Part shown: positions 16,245 to 27,095 of the stretch, piece after piece
Numbering within the stretch: position 1 is the first letter of the stretch
Layout of the letters: each line of letters begins with the position of its first letter
NCBI RefSeq assembly: GCF_947305955.1
Contig: NZ_CAMZFB010000004.1
Coordinates: forward strand, 45,195 to 109,194
DNA: 64,000 nt
Origin: an uncultured Brevundimonas sp.
Lineage (GTDB): Bacteria > Pseudomonadota > Alphaproteobacteria > Caulobacterales > Caulobacteraceae
Reading direction: 5' to 3'
The notes under the pieces: model-generated
Seen by the model: the letters and a program-made list of their open reading frames with translations, nothing else
Database searches by the model: none
Told to the model about the DNA's origin: nothing
Translations under genes and position numbers: made by a program

Positions 16245-16955
16245 TTACGCAGCAGTCGCCCGTGCCGTCCAGACCTCAGTGAAGCGTTCGCGTCGATACT
16301 CGGCTTCGGACAGGGGCGACTGGCGGGCGGTAAGGGAAATAATCAGGTCGCCCGTCTTGTACGAACCACGCGCAGGCAGCCCCAATCCGTCGAGGCAAAG
16401 CCGCACAGGCGATTCCATATCCGGCACCAGCCAGACGGTTTGCGGCCCCAGCGGCGTGAGGACCTCTATCCGGCCTCCATCGCGCAGATACTGGGCATCG
16501 ACAGCGGTCTGGAAGAACAGGTCGTCGCCAAAGACCGACAGGCCCTGTGCCGGTTTGATCCTGACCGGAACCGTGCCGACATTCTTGAGCCGCAGGCGGT
16601 CGCCGTGGCGCAGGCCGGGGGCCAGTCGCAGACGGTATTGGCGGTCGCGGATATAGGTGCTGGCAATGCCGCCCTTGAGTGCCTGAAGCGGGGTGATGAC
16701 CACCTCTGCCGGAGGGCGCACCACGCGCAGCCCGCTGGCCGGAGCCTGAAGCAGCGGGCGCGAGGGCGGTTGCTGCTGAAGCAGGTGATAGGCGTCCAGC
16801 ACATAGCGGAACAGAATGACATCGCCGCGCGGCGAGTCAGGGTGAACAGCCTTGGCCACCTTGCGGAAGGCGGCGGATAGCTCTGACGGTGTGACGGGGC
16901 CGTTCAGCCCCAGCACCCGGTACGCTTGGGCTACCGTTAGCTGTCTCTCGTTCAT
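16245..16955 (-). CDS. J-domain protein (CbpA/DnaJ-like, no zinc finger)
   Basis: A 236-residue co-chaperone-like protein. Residues 7-60 form a compact J domain with the Hsp70-activating HPD tripeptide in '[11 protein letters not shown]'. After a linker, residues 85-215 resemble the DnaJ C-terminal beta domain ('[13 protein letters not shown]', '[19 protein letters not shown]'). There is no CxxCxGxG zinc finger and no Gly/Phe-rich region, so it is a class B/C-like J protein. It is the first gene of a unit with aroC. Its Hsp70 partner and clients are unknown. Confidence 0.85.
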   Translation of the reverse strand: MNERQLTVAQAYRVLGLNGPVTPSELSAAFRKVAKAVHPDSPRGDVILFRYVLDAYHLLQQQPPSRPLLQAPASGLRVVRPPAEVVITPLQALKGGIASTYIRDRQYRLRLAPGLRHGDRLRLKNVGTVPVRIKPAQGLSVFGDDLFFQTAVDAQYLRDGGRIEVLTPLGPQTVWLVPDMESPVRLCLDGLGLPARGSYKTGDLIISLTARQSPLSEAEYRRERFTEVWTARATAA

Positions 16956-17063
16956 GGGGGCAGTATTGGCCCAATATGGTCAAGAGCCCGTTAACCGTAA
17001 TCCATCCGATTTGATCGCTTGAGCCGTTGGGCGGGCGCGGGCAGGGCGCTATAAGGCGGGACT

Positions 17064-17726
17064 ATGAGCAACCCTGTGATCCCGCCCAGCCCCTCTCGCG
17101 AAGACTATGACGCCCAGCTGGTCCGCAATGCGGACGACAGCATCTTTGACGGCGGCGATCCCTATGCGGTGTTTGCCAACTGGCTGGCCGAGGCAGGGCA
17201 GAGCGAGCCGAACGATCCCAATGCCATGACGCTGGCCACCGTGGATGCGGACGGCATGCCGGATGCGCGGATCGTGCTGCTGAAGGATTTGGATCGACGC
17301 GGGTTCACCTTCTACTCCAACCTCGAGAGCGCCAAGGGGCGGGAACTGTCGGCGCGTCCGCAGGCGGCGCTGGTGTTCCACTGGAAGTCGCTGCGCCGTC
17401 AGGTGCGGGTGCGCGGCCATGTGGAGCCTGTCACCGCAGAGGAAGCCGACAGCTATTTCGCCAGCCGTGCGCGTGAAAGCCGGATCGGCGCATGGGCCTC
17501 GGCCCAGTCGCGCCTCTTGGCCAGCCGTGACGAGCTGGAGGCCCGCGTGGCCGAGGAAACCGCCCGTTTTGAAGGGCAGGACGTTTCGCGTCCGCCGCAC
17601 TGGTCGGGCTGGCGACTGGTTCCGGTGGCTATCGAGTTCTGGCGTGACCGCAAATTCCGCCTGCACGACCGCATCCGCTTTGTGAAGCGCGACGGCAACT
17701 GGGTGATCGAGCGCCTTTACCCGTAA
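17064..17726 (+). CDS. pdxH: Pyridoxamine 5'-phosphate oxidase
   Basis: An FMN enzyme that oxidises pyridoxamine or pyridoxine 5'-phosphate to PLP. Recognised by '[18 protein letters not shown]' (FMN contact), '[13 protein letters not shown]', '[17 protein letters not shown]', and the C-terminal signature 'WGW'-type region '[12 protein letters not shown]' with 'IERLYP' at the end. 220 residues, full length. It is convergent with a TetR gene only 6 bp away, with no obvious terminator between. Confidence 0.96.
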   Translation: MSNPVIPPSPSREDYDAQLVRNADDSIFDGGDPYAVFANWLAEAGQSEPNDPNAMTLATVDADGMPDARIVLLKDLDRRGFTFYSNLESAKGRELSARPQAALVFHWKSLRRQVRVRGHVEPVTAEEADSYFASRARESRIGAWASAQSRLLASRDELEARVAEETARFEGQDVSRPPHWSGWRLVPVAIEFWRDRKFRLHDRIRFVKRDGNWVIERLYP

Positions 17727-17732
17727 AGCGGC

Positions 17733-18335
17733 CTAGGCGGCGTAGCGCGCCCAGAAGGTCTCGATGGCATCCTCGACGATGGCGCGGCCATTGCGCGACT
17801 GAACCGGATCTTTGCCCGATGCCAGCGGCAACAGCAGCAGCGGGTATTCGATCATGCCCAGCAATTGGGTGATGGCCCAGCTGGGCTTGTGCACCTTGAG
17901 CACGCTGTCTTCCGCCAGGGTTTCGACCATGGTGATCAGTTCGTGGGCGATGTCGCCGCGGCCTTTGTCAAAGAACTCGACCGCCTTGTCGTTAAAGCGG
18001 GGACGCTCGGCCATGACCAGCCGGAACATCTTGCGGACGAATGCGTCCGACAGGAACTCGGCATAGCCTACCAGATACTCGGTCATGCGTTCGCGTGACG
18101 GCTGGCTGTTGGACGCGACGACGCTGACCCGATCGTAAAACTCTTGAGAGGCAGCCTCGATGACGGCTTCGAACAGATGCGCCTTGCTGGGGAAGAAGGT
18201 GTAGAGTGTGGCCGTGGACACGCCTGCGGCACGGGAAATAGGCTCGATACGCGCAGCGGCATAGCCGTCGGTCACGAAGCGCAGACGCGCTTCGCGAATG
18301 ATAGAGTCAATACGTGGGTCACGACCCGGGGCCAT
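17733..18335 (-). CDS. TetR/AcrR family transcriptional regulator
   Basis: A 200-residue regulator. The N-terminal 45-residue HTH reads 'RLRFVTDGYAAARIEPISRAAGVSTATLYTFFPSKAHLFEAV', the standard TetR signature. The helical ligand-binding half has 'LSDAFVRKMFRLVMAERPRF', like AefR/TetR_C regulators of efflux or lipid genes. Upstream is an imperfect dyad that may be its own operator. The ligand and targets are unknown; udk lies upstream on the same strand, separated by a terminator. Confidence 0.9.
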   Translation of the reverse strand: MAPGRDPRIDSIIREARLRFVTDGYAAARIEPISRAAGVSTATLYTFFPSKAHLFEAVIEAASQEFYDRVSVVASNSQPSRERMTEYLVGYAEFLSDAFVRKMFRLVMAERPRFNDKAVEFFDKGRGDIAHELITMVETLAEDSVLKVHKPSWAITQLLGMIEYPLLLLPLASGKDPVQSRNGRAIVEDAIETFWARYAA

Positions 18336-18343
18336 GCGATACC

Positions 18344-18372
18344 GTCAAAGCTTAGCAGTAGTTAACCTTGAC
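18344..18372. promoter_or_regulatory. Imperfect dyad upstream of TetR gene
   Basis: GTCAA(A)GCTTA ... GTTAACCTTGAC arms around the region 10-35 bp upstream of the TetR start. Symmetry is partial (one arm has an extra base). Candidate autoregulatory operator by position only. Confidence 0.3.
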
Positions 18373-18436
18373 TGTGTCGTAGCAGAAGCTGCGACGCAAG
18401 GATACCGACGGTATTTATTTTGTAACTACATGAAAA

Positions 18437-18463
18437 AACCCGACAGTTAGGACTGATCGGGTT
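18437..18463 (-). terminator. Terminator of udk
   Basis: AACCCGACAGT-TAGG-ACTGATCGGGTT stem with one bulge; on the minus strand the following bases are TTTTTT. It separates udk from the TetR gene downstream. Confidence 0.8.
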
Positions 18464-18480
18464 GTTTTCATTCTAATACA

Positions 18481-19125
18481 TCAGGCTCGAAACTTCTCGA
18501 GTAGAGGATGGGTAAGTACCGGAGCGACCAAACGTTTGACGGCAAGGTTGTCGACCAGACGAACCGCCGCCGTAGCGTCAGCGACAATAAAGTCAGCGTG
18601 GACGCGAGACGGCTCGGTAAAGGACTCGTGCCCCGGACGAACGGTCAGCAGGTACTGGTTCACCACGGAATCGGCGGTGCGGCCACGCTCGACCTGATCG
18701 CGAAGTAGGCGACGGATGAAACGGATATCAGCCGGGGTATCGACATAGACCTTGATGTCGAACAGCGCCGTCAGCTGCGGATTGCACAGTAGGTGGGTGC
18801 TTTCGATGACCACCACCTCTGCGGCCTTGATCGGTTCGCCACCCGGCTCGCGGCCGTGGGTCAGAAAGGAATAGACGGGGGCGACGATGTCCTGACCATT
18901 CTTCAGGGTCATCAGGTCACGGATAAGCAAATCGTGATCGCGCGCATCGACGTGGTCAAAGTCGTGCGTTGCCGGATCAAAGCCGGGGACCGAAGCGGCG
19001 TCCCTGTAATAGGAATCTTCGCGCAGGAGGCAGGCGGTGCCCGACGGCAGTCCGTCAATAAGCGCCTCGGCAAGGGTGGATTTGCCCGAGCCCGAGCCGC
19101 CAGTGATAGCAATAAGAATGGTCAT
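18481..19125 (-). CDS. udk: Uridine kinase
   Basis: Phosphorylates uridine and cytidine to UMP/CMP in pyrimidine salvage. The P-loop is 'IAITGGSGSGKSTLAEAL' at the very N-terminus, followed by 'REDSYYRDA' and 'DFDHVDARDHDLLIRDL' (nucleoside-binding DHP-like region), and 'RFIRRLLRDQVERGRTADSV', the lid. 214 residues, full length for the family. Single-gene unit ended by a terminator; divergent from the acyl-CoA ligase gene. Confidence 0.88.
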   Translation of the reverse strand: MTILIAITGGSGSGKSTLAEALIDGLPSGTACLLREDSYYRDAASVPGFDPATHDFDHVDARDHDLLIRDLMTLKNGQDIVAPVYSFLTHGREPGGEPIKAAEVVVIESTHLLCNPQLTALFDIKVYVDTPADIRFIRRLLRDQVERGRTADSVVNQYLLTVRPGHESFTEPSRVHADFIVADATAAVRLVDNLAVKRLVAPVLTHPLLEKFRA

Positions 19126-19308
19126 GGACGCGTCTCTTTCACCCTCGCGGGCGTCGGCGCAAGAAGACCAATGGGCAATAAGATCAATTTGTCGCGCAAA
19201 TGCTGACCCTAGGTCACGTTGCGTACCGAGGCTTTAATGTCATAGCGTTCGGTGAGTGCTGATCACAAAACAATAAAGGCACCAAGGGAAAGACAGGAGG
19301 AACGCTTA

Positions 19309-20937
<1,629 letters not shown>

Positions 20938-20962
20938 ATCTAAACGCCTAAGGAGCGAGCGT

Positions 20963-21649
20963 ATGGCAGGGGTGAACCGTACGGCATTGAAGCTGGCGAA
21001 GTTGGCCGTATTTCTTGCGGTGATCGCACCATTGGTTGCTCTGGTGGCTGTTCTGGCTGTCCGAATGGGGTTGGCGGACCTGAAGCCCGCGCTTCAGGTC
21101 GTCACCCTTCGCGGCGGGCTGGCCATGGCGTGGATAGGTGGGCTGGCAGGCGTCTTGTCGATCCTGTTGGTCTTCTGGTCGCGTCCGGTATGGCCCTATG
21201 CTGCCACTGCGCTGGTGGTCGGGCTTGCCAGCCTGCTGATCTATCAGGTGCAGGCCATCCGCTTTTATCCTGCGCCCCGCGACGTCGCGAGCGATCTGGA
21301 AGAGCCGCCAGCCTTCGGTCGCCAGATGCTGTCCGAGCGCCGTGCCGAACGTGTTCCGGCCAGCCAGCCGCAAAAATGCGACGGCCTTGAAGGCATCGAC
21401 AGCCAGTTGGCCCCCGAGGTTGTGGCTTGGGGCATGAAACAGGCGGGGCTGACCGTCATGGGAACATCGCCCTTCCGTGTCGAAGGCTGGCAGCAGGGCA
21501 TGTGGTTCGGCATCCAGCACGACGTGACCGTCCGCATCCGTCCGGGCCGCACCGATATCCGCGTGGCAGGACGTGATCAGCTCGCGGTCGGCCCGCGCGC
21601 CTGCGACCTCGCCAAGAAGGTGGTGGCCGAGATTAACGCCCTGCGTTGA
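20963..21649 (+). CDS. DUF1499 domain membrane protein
   Basis: A 228-residue protein with three membrane helices (about 12-33, 47-67 and 73-93) and a periplasmic C-terminal domain (about 110-228). The latter has 'WGMKQAGLTVM', 'HDVTVRIRPGRTDIRVAGRDQLAVG' and 'ACDLAKKVVAEINAL', the pattern of DUF1499. AAGGAG precedes the ATG. The gene follows the acyl-CoA ligase by 25 bp and its 3' end overlaps the convergent MBL-fold gene by 17 bp. Function unknown. Confidence 0.8.
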   Translation: MAGVNRTALKLAKLAVFLAVIAPLVALVAVLAVRMGLADLKPALQVVTLRGGLAMAWIGGLAGVLSILLVFWSRPVWPYAATALVVGLASLLIYQVQAIRFYPAPRDVASDLEEPPAFGRQMLSERRAERVPASQPQKCDGLEGIDSQLAPEVVAWGMKQAGLTVMGTSPFRVEGWQQGMWFGIQHDVTVRIRPGRTDIRVAGRDQLAVGPRACDLAKKVVAEINALR

Positions 21650-22547
21650 CGGGCTGAACGAGGGTCCAGACGCCCTCCAGCCCGCTTTGCCCCGCGACCG
21701 AAACGGTGCCGTCATTCACCAGCTTTTGCAGATGCGACAGCACCGACAGACTGGCCGCGGGCCACAGGCTCGGACTGACGGCGGCATAGAGAACGGGCAC
21801 CATCTCGGCGATGGTGCGATCACCCGCTGAAAGTCGTTCCAGTATCTGGCGCTCGCGTTCCAGCCGGTGCGCCTTATAGCCAGCAAGAAATGGCGCGACG
21901 TCGGTGATCGGGGCACCGTGCGTGGGCCAAATGACGTGGAAGTCGCGCGCGATCACCTTGTCCAGACTGGCCATATACTGGCTCATATTGCCGTCCGGCG
22001 GGGCGACGATGGTGGTCGACCACCCCATGATGTGATCGCCACTGAACAGGCCGTTTTCTTCCAGCAGCGCAAAGCAGATGTGGTTGGACGCATGGCCCGG
22101 GGTGGCAACCACTTCGAGGGTCCAGCCATGGCCCTCGATCCGGTCGCCATCGCTGACCAGCACGTCGGGGCTAAATCGGTCGTCGTCCTCGGCATCGAGT
22201 TGCCCGCCACCTGCGTTGTGGGGCAGGGGGGCGGCATAGATGGCAGCACCCGTCGCCTTGGAAAGACGTTCGCTGAGAGGAGAGTGGTCGGCGTGGGTGT
22301 GGGTGACAAGGATGTGGCTGACCGCGCGGCTGCCGATGGCGCGCAGCAGGGCATCCAGATGCACCTCATCCAACGGCCCGGGATCGATCACCGCCACAGC
22401 GGCACCTTCATGGCTTCCGCCGACGATATAGGTGCCGGTCCCTGTAAAGGTGAAGGGACCGGGGTTGTTGGCAATCACGCGCTCGACCCGTTCGGACAGC
22501 CGGTCACAGCGGCCGTATTCAAAGTCGAACGATTTGATGAACTGCAT
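21633..22547 (-). CDS. MBL-fold metallo-hydrolase (LACTB2/GloB-like)
   Basis: A 304-residue metallo-beta-lactamase-fold hydrolase. Metal ligands are visible in 'LVTHTHADHSPLSE' (HxHxDH), 'VVATPGHASNHICF' (third His) and 'LFSGDHIMGWST' (Asp), with a final His in 'WPTHGAP'. The C-terminal winged-helix-like region matches LACTB2-type proteins, which act on RNA or thioesters. ATG 22547 is chosen over a TTG two codons earlier. Overlaps the DUF1499 gene end-to-end. Substrate unknown. Confidence 0.88.
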   Translation of the reverse strand: MQFIKSFDFEYGRCDRLSERVERVIANNPGPFTFTGTGTYIVGGSHEGAAVAVIDPGPLDEVHLDALLRAIGSRAVSHILVTHTHADHSPLSERLSKATGAAIYAAPLPHNAGGGQLDAEDDDRFSPDVLVSDGDRIEGHGWTLEVVATPGHASNHICFALLEENGLFSGDHIMGWSTTIVAPPDGNMSQYMASLDKVIARDFHVIWPTHGAPITDVAPFLAGYKAHRLERERQILERLSAGDRTIAEMVPVLYAAVSPSLWPAASLSVLSHLQKLVNDGTVSVAGQSGLEGVWTLVQPVNAGR

Positions 22548-22567
22548 GGACAACCCCGCGAACCCTA

Positions 22568-23119
22568 TTAGCGGCGTCTGTTTACCCTAATCGCGCTCGC
22601 ACGTCCCACGGTCAGCAGATAGCTGTTCATCGCGCCCCTGCGGATGCGCACTTCGGTGCCCGGTCGCGACGAGAAATAGGGGTTGGATGTGTCCAGCTGC
22701 TCCCATTCCGAACCGTCGGCGAGCACGAACCGCCACACACCTGCCGGTGAACGATTTGCGGACACAATTGTCGTTTCGATCTCGCTGATCTCTTCGGAGT
22801 CCGAGGATAGAAATTGCGGAACGCTGATACGGTCAATTCCAAACAGCCCGCGACGGGCAGCGCGGATTTCCGCTTTGTAAACAGGGACAAGATCGCCGCT
22901 GGCAATCTCGGCCTTCACCTGCGAGGTCCGAGAATCAAAGCACGCTAGGCGGGCGGTGCCGTCGGCAATTTCGCCACAGGCGAGCAGGGTGTTGAGGCTC
23001 GTGCCGGTATCCGGAACAGCGTTCGCGCTTTGAGCGTGGCTATTAGAAGTTGGCACTAAAAATGTCGCAATTCCAAATGAAAGAACTGCGATACTGCAAA
23101 GGTTGTTGGAAATTTTCAC
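22568..23119 (-). CDS. Small exported protein, paralogue of 26443-26937, divergent from a TonB receptor
   Basis: A 183-residue exported protein with a signal peptide (residues 1-30, cleavage likely after SHA-Q). The mature N-terminus has 'LLACGEIADGTARLACFDSR', the C-x(n)-ARLACFD motif seen in many small periplasmic proteins, and probably one disulfide. The middle is polar. The C-terminal half has 'WRFVLADGSEWEQLD', then 'VRIRRGAMNSYLLTVGRASAIRVNRR'. The same order of motifs occurs in 26443-26937. Each of these genes is divergent from a TonB-dependent receptor gene, so a role at the receptor or its substrate is inferred. No family function is known to me. Confidence 0.75.
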   Translation of the reverse strand: MKISNNLCSIAVLSFGIATFLVPTSNSHAQSANAVPDTGTSLNTLLACGEIADGTARLACFDSRTSQVKAEIASGDLVPVYKAEIRAARRGLFGIDRISVPQFLSSDSEEISEIETTIVSANRSPAGVWRFVLADGSEWEQLDTSNPYFSSRPGTEVRIRRGAMNSYLLTVGRASAIRVNRRR

Positions 23120-23130
23120 CTGCTAATTCC

Positions 23131-23140
23131 TCTATATAGA
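23131..23140. promoter_or_regulatory. Palindrome TCTATATAGA in the first receptor/exported-protein divergent region
   Basis: The 248-bp gap between the divergent starts at 23119 and 23368 is AT-rich at this end and holds this perfect 10-bp palindrome, 12 bp upstream of the small gene. Elsewhere in the gap I see no strong promoter or hairpin. GGAGG lies ahead of the receptor ATG. Operator assignment is tentative. Confidence 0.3.
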
Positions 23141-23367
23141 AATAGCTTAGCTTTGAGCGGCTGATCCAAAGCGTTGCTAAATTATGACATTATCTAGGCC
23201 GATTTGTTGCCCGAAGTTAATTGTGTTGGCCTAGCTGTGCCATAAAGTTCTACGGGTGGATGTCGGTCACAAACCAGAGTTCCGCTGGATTTGCTGACGG
23301 GGAAACAGGGCCGGTTGAGACGGGGGTAACCGAATTTCGCCGGTCCATTTGGAGGTAAGAGAGAGAC

Positions 23368-26300
23368 ATGAAGTCGATTTCAAAGCGCGAGCGCTTGCTC
23401 GCAACTTCGATTATCGCCGGCTTTACGGCTCTGGGCGCTGCGGGCATGGCCCACGCTCAGGAATCGGAGACCACCCAGGTCCAGGACATCGTCGTCACTG
23501 GTTCGCGTATCGTCCGTCAGGACTATAATGCTCCGAGCCCGGTCACGACCGTGACCGCCGAAACCATCGAACTGACCAGCACGCTGTCGGTCGAAAACCT
23601 GCTGAACCAACTGCCGTCGGTGGTTGCCGGTAACATGGCTACCTCGAACAACTCGGGTGGTGAATCGTTCGCAACCGTCGACCTGCGTGGTCTGGGTACC
23701 TCGCGTACTCTGGTCATCGTCAACGGCGAGCGTGTTCCGGCTTCGTCGACCACCGGCGTTGTCGACATCAACTCGATCCCGTCGGCCCTGATCAACCGCG
23801 TTGAAGTCGTGACCGGTGGTGCATCTGCCGTTTACGGTTCGGACGCTGTTGCCGGCGTTGTGAACTTCGTCCTGAAGGACGACTACGAAGGTGCCGAAAT
23901 CTCGGCCTCCTACGCCCAGTCGTTCGACGGCTACAAGCCGGAATTCACCATCAACGGCCTGATCGGTGGTAACTTCGCCAACGGTCGCGGTAACATGACC
24001 GCCTACGCCAGCTACTACAGCCGTGAGGGCGTAAGCCAAGGCGACGTTCCGTTCGCTTCGGTCTCGCGCGGCGTTGCCTACACCGCTGATGGCCGTCCGG
24101 TTGTCGTCGGTAGCGCCCAAGAGTACTGGGATGCTGTCGCCGGTGGTGGCGGTAACTACTTCTCGGGTGGTTCGGGCACCTCGGCTTGGGGTACTATCTA
24201 TAACAACGGCAACAACCCGTTCGCGGGTCTGGGTGCCGCGGTTGCTGGCGCTGGTAACACCAACTTCCTGGCCGGCAATTATGACGTCAATTGCGATGGT
24301 GTGGCCAACACTGCTGACTATAACGCAGGCAACCTGTCGTTCGACACCTCGGGCAAGCTGACGCCGTTTGCGGGTTCGGGCGGTTGTACAGTTCCGGATC
24401 GCGCTGCTGGTTCGTCGCGCTATAACTACGGCCCGGACAACTACCTGATCCTGCCGTCGGAGCGCTTCAATATCTCGACCGTCGGTCACTATGACTTCGA
24501 GAACGGCGTCCGCCTGGATCTGCGTCTGAACTATGCCAACACCTGGCAAGAAGTTTCGCTGGCTCCGACCCCGGCCACCGGTCTGGTTGTCAACCTGACC
24601 CCGGCCATGCAGGACCTGATCCAGACCAAGCACGCCGACCTGTGGGCTGCGCTGCAAACTCGTGCTGATCCGCTGGCTCCGTTCAACATGGACCGTCGTA
24701 CCAACGAACTGGGTCCGCGTCTGGGTGAGACCAAGTCTAGCGCCCTGTCGATGATCGGTACCCTGTCGGGTGACTTCGGTGACTCGGGCTGGGATTGGTC
24801 GCTGACCGCCAGCTATGGCAAGAACCAGCTGCAGGACAACGGCAAGAACTCGGCCAACAAGACCGCCTTCTTCCAAGGTCTGTCGGGCTGTCAGGATCCG
24901 ACCTCGGGTGCTTCGCTGGGCTCGAATGCACTGCCGGGCTGCGTGCCGCTGGATATCTTTGGCGAAGGCACTCTGACGCAGGAAATGGTCAACTTCCTGA
25001 CCGTTCCGACCTTCTCGACCACCGACATCGAAGAGTCGCGCTTGGCTGCCTTCGTTCGTGGTTCGCTGATGACCCTGCCGGCTGGTGATCTGGCTGCTGT
25101 GTTTGGTGTGGAATGGCGTGAAAGCCGCGCATCGTTCCAAGTCGACAATGAACAGCGCGCCGGTAACATCTATGGCTTCAACGCCATTCAGGACCAAAAC
25201 GGCTCGGTCAGCGTGACCGAACTGTACGGCGAACTGTCGGTTCCGCTGCTGCGTGACCTGCCGGCCGCCAAGTACCTGGGCCTGGACTTCGGTTACCGCT
25301 ATTCGGACTACAGCACCGTTGGCGGTCTGGACACCTACAAGGTTGGTCTGGAATACGAGCCGCTCGACTGGCTGAAGTTCCGTACCGTGTTCAACTCGGC
25401 TGTTCGTGCTCCGAGCATCTTCGAGCTGTTCCAAAACGGTGACCAAGGCTTCCCGTCGGTTATCGACCCCTGCATGATCCAGGGCGGTCAAGCTCCTTCG
25501 GGCGCTCTGGCTAACCTGTGTAACCTGCAAGCTCCGGCGATCGACTTCACCACGGGTCTTACCCAGGCTAACAGCCAGACCGAAGCTTTCGCTTTCGGTA
25601 ACCCGGACCTGAAGCCGGAATCGGCCGAAACCTTCACCATCGGTGCAGTGTTCCAGCCGAAGTCGTTCCCGATCGGCAACTTCCGCGCCACCATCGACTA
25701 CTATGATATCGAAATCACCGACATCATTGCGTCGCTGGGTGCTTCGTACTGGGTGAACTCCTGCTACAGCGGCCTGGACATCAACTCCACCGCCTGCTCG
25801 AAGGTGTTCCGTGACCAAGTCACCGGTCAGCTGGACTACGTCAACACCAGCCGCGTGAACGGTGGTTTCTACCGTACGAAGGGCTACGACACCCAGATCG
25901 ACTGGAGCGTCGACCTGGCTGACTACGGCTGGAAGGGCCGTCTGGCCTTCAACGAACTGCTCACCATCGTTAAAGAGCTGAACTTCGACGGCGACGACGA
26001 TGTCGGTAACGCATGGGCCTCCATCGGCGGCGCATCGTTCGACTGGAAGTCGGTTCTGTCGGTGACCTACGACATCGGTGACTGGACCCTGTTCGGCCGC
26101 TGGTCGTACACCCCGGAACTGAACGACGTCACCTTCACCAACGCCTTCGATGACACGGTCTACAAGACCCCGGCCGCTAGCTACGTCGATTTCTCGGCCC
26201 GCTGGAATGTCACCGACAGCCTGCAACTGACGGCCTTCATCGGTAACGTCTTCGACAAGACCGCTCCGCTGCTGCCGATCGGCGTTTACAACGGTCAGGC

Positions 26301-26376
26301 CAACACCGACGTGCAGATCTACTATCCGGGTCTGTTCGGCCGTAACTTCTCGATCTCGGCCCGCGCCAAGTTCTAA
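23368..26376 (+). CDS. TonB-dependent outer membrane receptor (first of three)
   Basis: A 1002-residue receptor that would import a substrate across the outer membrane using TonB/ExbBD energy. Signal peptide residues 1-30 ('GMAHAQ'). 'QDIVVTGSRI' near residue 40 contains the likely TonB box. The plug spans about 55-165, with 'GLGTSRTLVIVNGERVP' and 'GGASAVYGSDAVAGVVNFVL'. The rest is the 22-strand barrel, ending in Phe ('ARAKF'), as needed for BAM insertion. Extracellular-loop regions hold close Cys pairs (e.g. 'GCQDP...GC', 'NSCYSG...AC'). Strong codon bias suggests high expression. It is divergent from a small exported protein gene and ended by a UUCG hairpin terminator. Substrate unknown. 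Confidence 0.92.
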   Translation: MKSISKRERLLATSIIAGFTALGAAGMAHAQESETTQVQDIVVTGSRIVRQDYNAPSPVTTVTAETIELTSTLSVENLLNQLPSVVAGNMATSNNSGGESFATVDLRGLGTSRTLVIVNGERVPASSTTGVVDINSIPSALINRVEVVTGGASAVYGSDAVAGVVNFVLKDDYEGAEISASYAQSFDGYKPEFTINGLIGGNFANGRGNMTAYASYYSREGVSQGDVPFASVSRGVAYTADGRPVVVGSAQEYWDAVAGGGGNYFSGGSGTSAWGTIYNNGNNPFAGLGAAVAGAGNTNFLAGNYDVNCDGVANTADYNAGNLSFDTSGKLTPFAGSGGCTVPDRAAGSSRYNYGPDNYLILPSERFNISTVGHYDFENGVRLDLRLNYANTWQEVSLAPTPATGLVVNLTPAMQDLIQTKHADLWAALQTRADPLAPFNMDRRTNELGPRLGETKSSALSMIGTLSGDFGDSGWDWSLTASYGKNQLQDNGKNSANKTAFFQGLSGCQDPTSGASLGSNALPGCVPLDIFGEGTLTQEMVNFLTVPTFSTTDIEESRLAAFVRGSLMTLPAGDLAAVFGVEWRESRASFQVDNEQRAGNIYGFNAIQDQNGSVSVTELYGELSVPLLRDLPAAKYLGLDFGYRYSDYSTVGGLDTYKVGLEYEPLDWLKFRTVFNSAVRAPSIFELFQNGDQGFPSVIDPCMIQGGQAPSGALANLCNLQAPAIDFTTGLTQANSQTEAFAFGNPDLKPESAETFTIGAVFQPKSFPIGNFRATIDYYDIEITDIIASLGASYWVNSCYSGLDINSTACSKVFRDQVTGQLDYVNTSRVNGGFYRTKGYDTQIDWSVDLADYGWKGRLAFNELLTIVKELNFDGDDDVGNAWASIGGASFDWKSVLSVTYDIGDWTLFGRWSYTPELNDVTFTNAFDDTVYKTPAASYVDFSARWNVTDSLQLTAFIGNVFDKTAPLLPIGVYNGQANTDVQIYYPGLFGRNFSISARAKF

Positions 26377-26405
26377 GAAGTACGACCACTCGGTCTACAA
26401 AAGGG

Positions 26406-26433
26406 AAGGCGGTAGCTTCGGCTACCGCCTTTT
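26406..26433 (+). terminator. Terminator of first TonB receptor
   Basis: AAGGCGGTAGC-TTCG-GCTACCGCCTT with UUCG tetraloop, then TTTC. The stem ends 10 bases before the convergent small gene's stop. Confidence 0.9.
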
Positions 26434-26442
26434 CTTTTGCGC

Positions 26443-26937
26443 CTAGTCCACGCGGCGGACGCGGATGTCGCGTCTGTTTTCGATTTGCAGGAAATAGCTG
26501 CCAAGCGTGGCGCGTTTGACCACGACAGATTGGCCGGCGCGCATACCGGGGCGCACGCGGTCGCTGTCGGTTTGCAACCATTGGGAGCCGTCGGCCAGGG
26601 TGAAGCGATGCTTCCCGTCACCCAGCGCAGCGGCACTCGCCAAAGTTGATTCGATCCGGTCCGGAGCCTCTACGCCAAGCGTTGCGGCGATGGTTTCGTC
26701 ACGCCTCTGTCCAAAGGTGGACCGGCTGCGTTCTTCCGCTGCGGCCTTATCGATCACCATCACATCGCCCTGGGCGATACGGGTGCGGAGCTGCTGCGCC
26801 TCGTTCCGGAAGCAGGTCGCCACGGCTTCGCTTGATGACAAATTCTCACAGTTAAACAATGCGGTCAGTGGTTCAGCTTGACCATAAGAGAATATGGCCA
26901 AGCTTGTTAATAGTGAAGCTTGAGTAATTATTATCAT
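26443..26937 (-). CDS. Small exported protein, paralogue of 22568-23119, divergent from a TonB receptor
   Basis: A 164-residue exported protein. The signal peptide is residues 1-20 (ends 'SYGQA'). 'LFNCENLSSSEAVATCFRNE' corresponds to the C...C motif of its paralogue, although the ARLACFD core has drifted. A polar helical region follows ('AQQLRTRIAQGDVMVID'), then 'HRFTLADGSQWLQTD' and 'VVVKRATLGSYFLQIENRRDIRVRR', which line up with the paralogue's C-terminal half. The repeated pairing of this family with a divergently transcribed receptor gene argues for a functional link. Function unknown. Confidence 0.75.
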   Translation of the reverse strand: MIIITQASLLTSLAIFSYGQAEPLTALFNCENLSSSEAVATCFRNEAQQLRTRIAQGDVMVIDKAAAEERSRSTFGQRRDETIAATLGVEAPDRIESTLASAAALGDGKHRFTLADGSQWLQTDSDRVRPGMRAGQSVVVKRATLGSYFLQIENRRDIRVRRVD

Positions 26938-27095
26938 TGGAAGCTTTGCCTTAATTGGTTGACGTCATAACGTGTGTTCAAAAGGTGACTCAATTATCTT
27001 GATAATGTCACATATGTCGCAATTGTGTGGCAAATTCCTCTTTCGGATAACAGCATGCGGTCGGGCATTTATTTTATGCTGTTGGAGGATTCGAC

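Noticed and set aside
23380-26226. 948-residue minus-strand ORF opposite the first TonB receptor (similar long antisense ORFs opposite the other two receptors and opposite lysK, metH, ettA and mrdA)
   Set aside because: Antisense shadows caused by GC-rich codon bias; they have no domain signatures and the sense frames are unmistakable genes.
26960-26967. TGACGTCA palindrome upstream of the second TonB receptor
   Set aside because: Only 8 bp and without a matching element at the other receptor promoters; could be chance.
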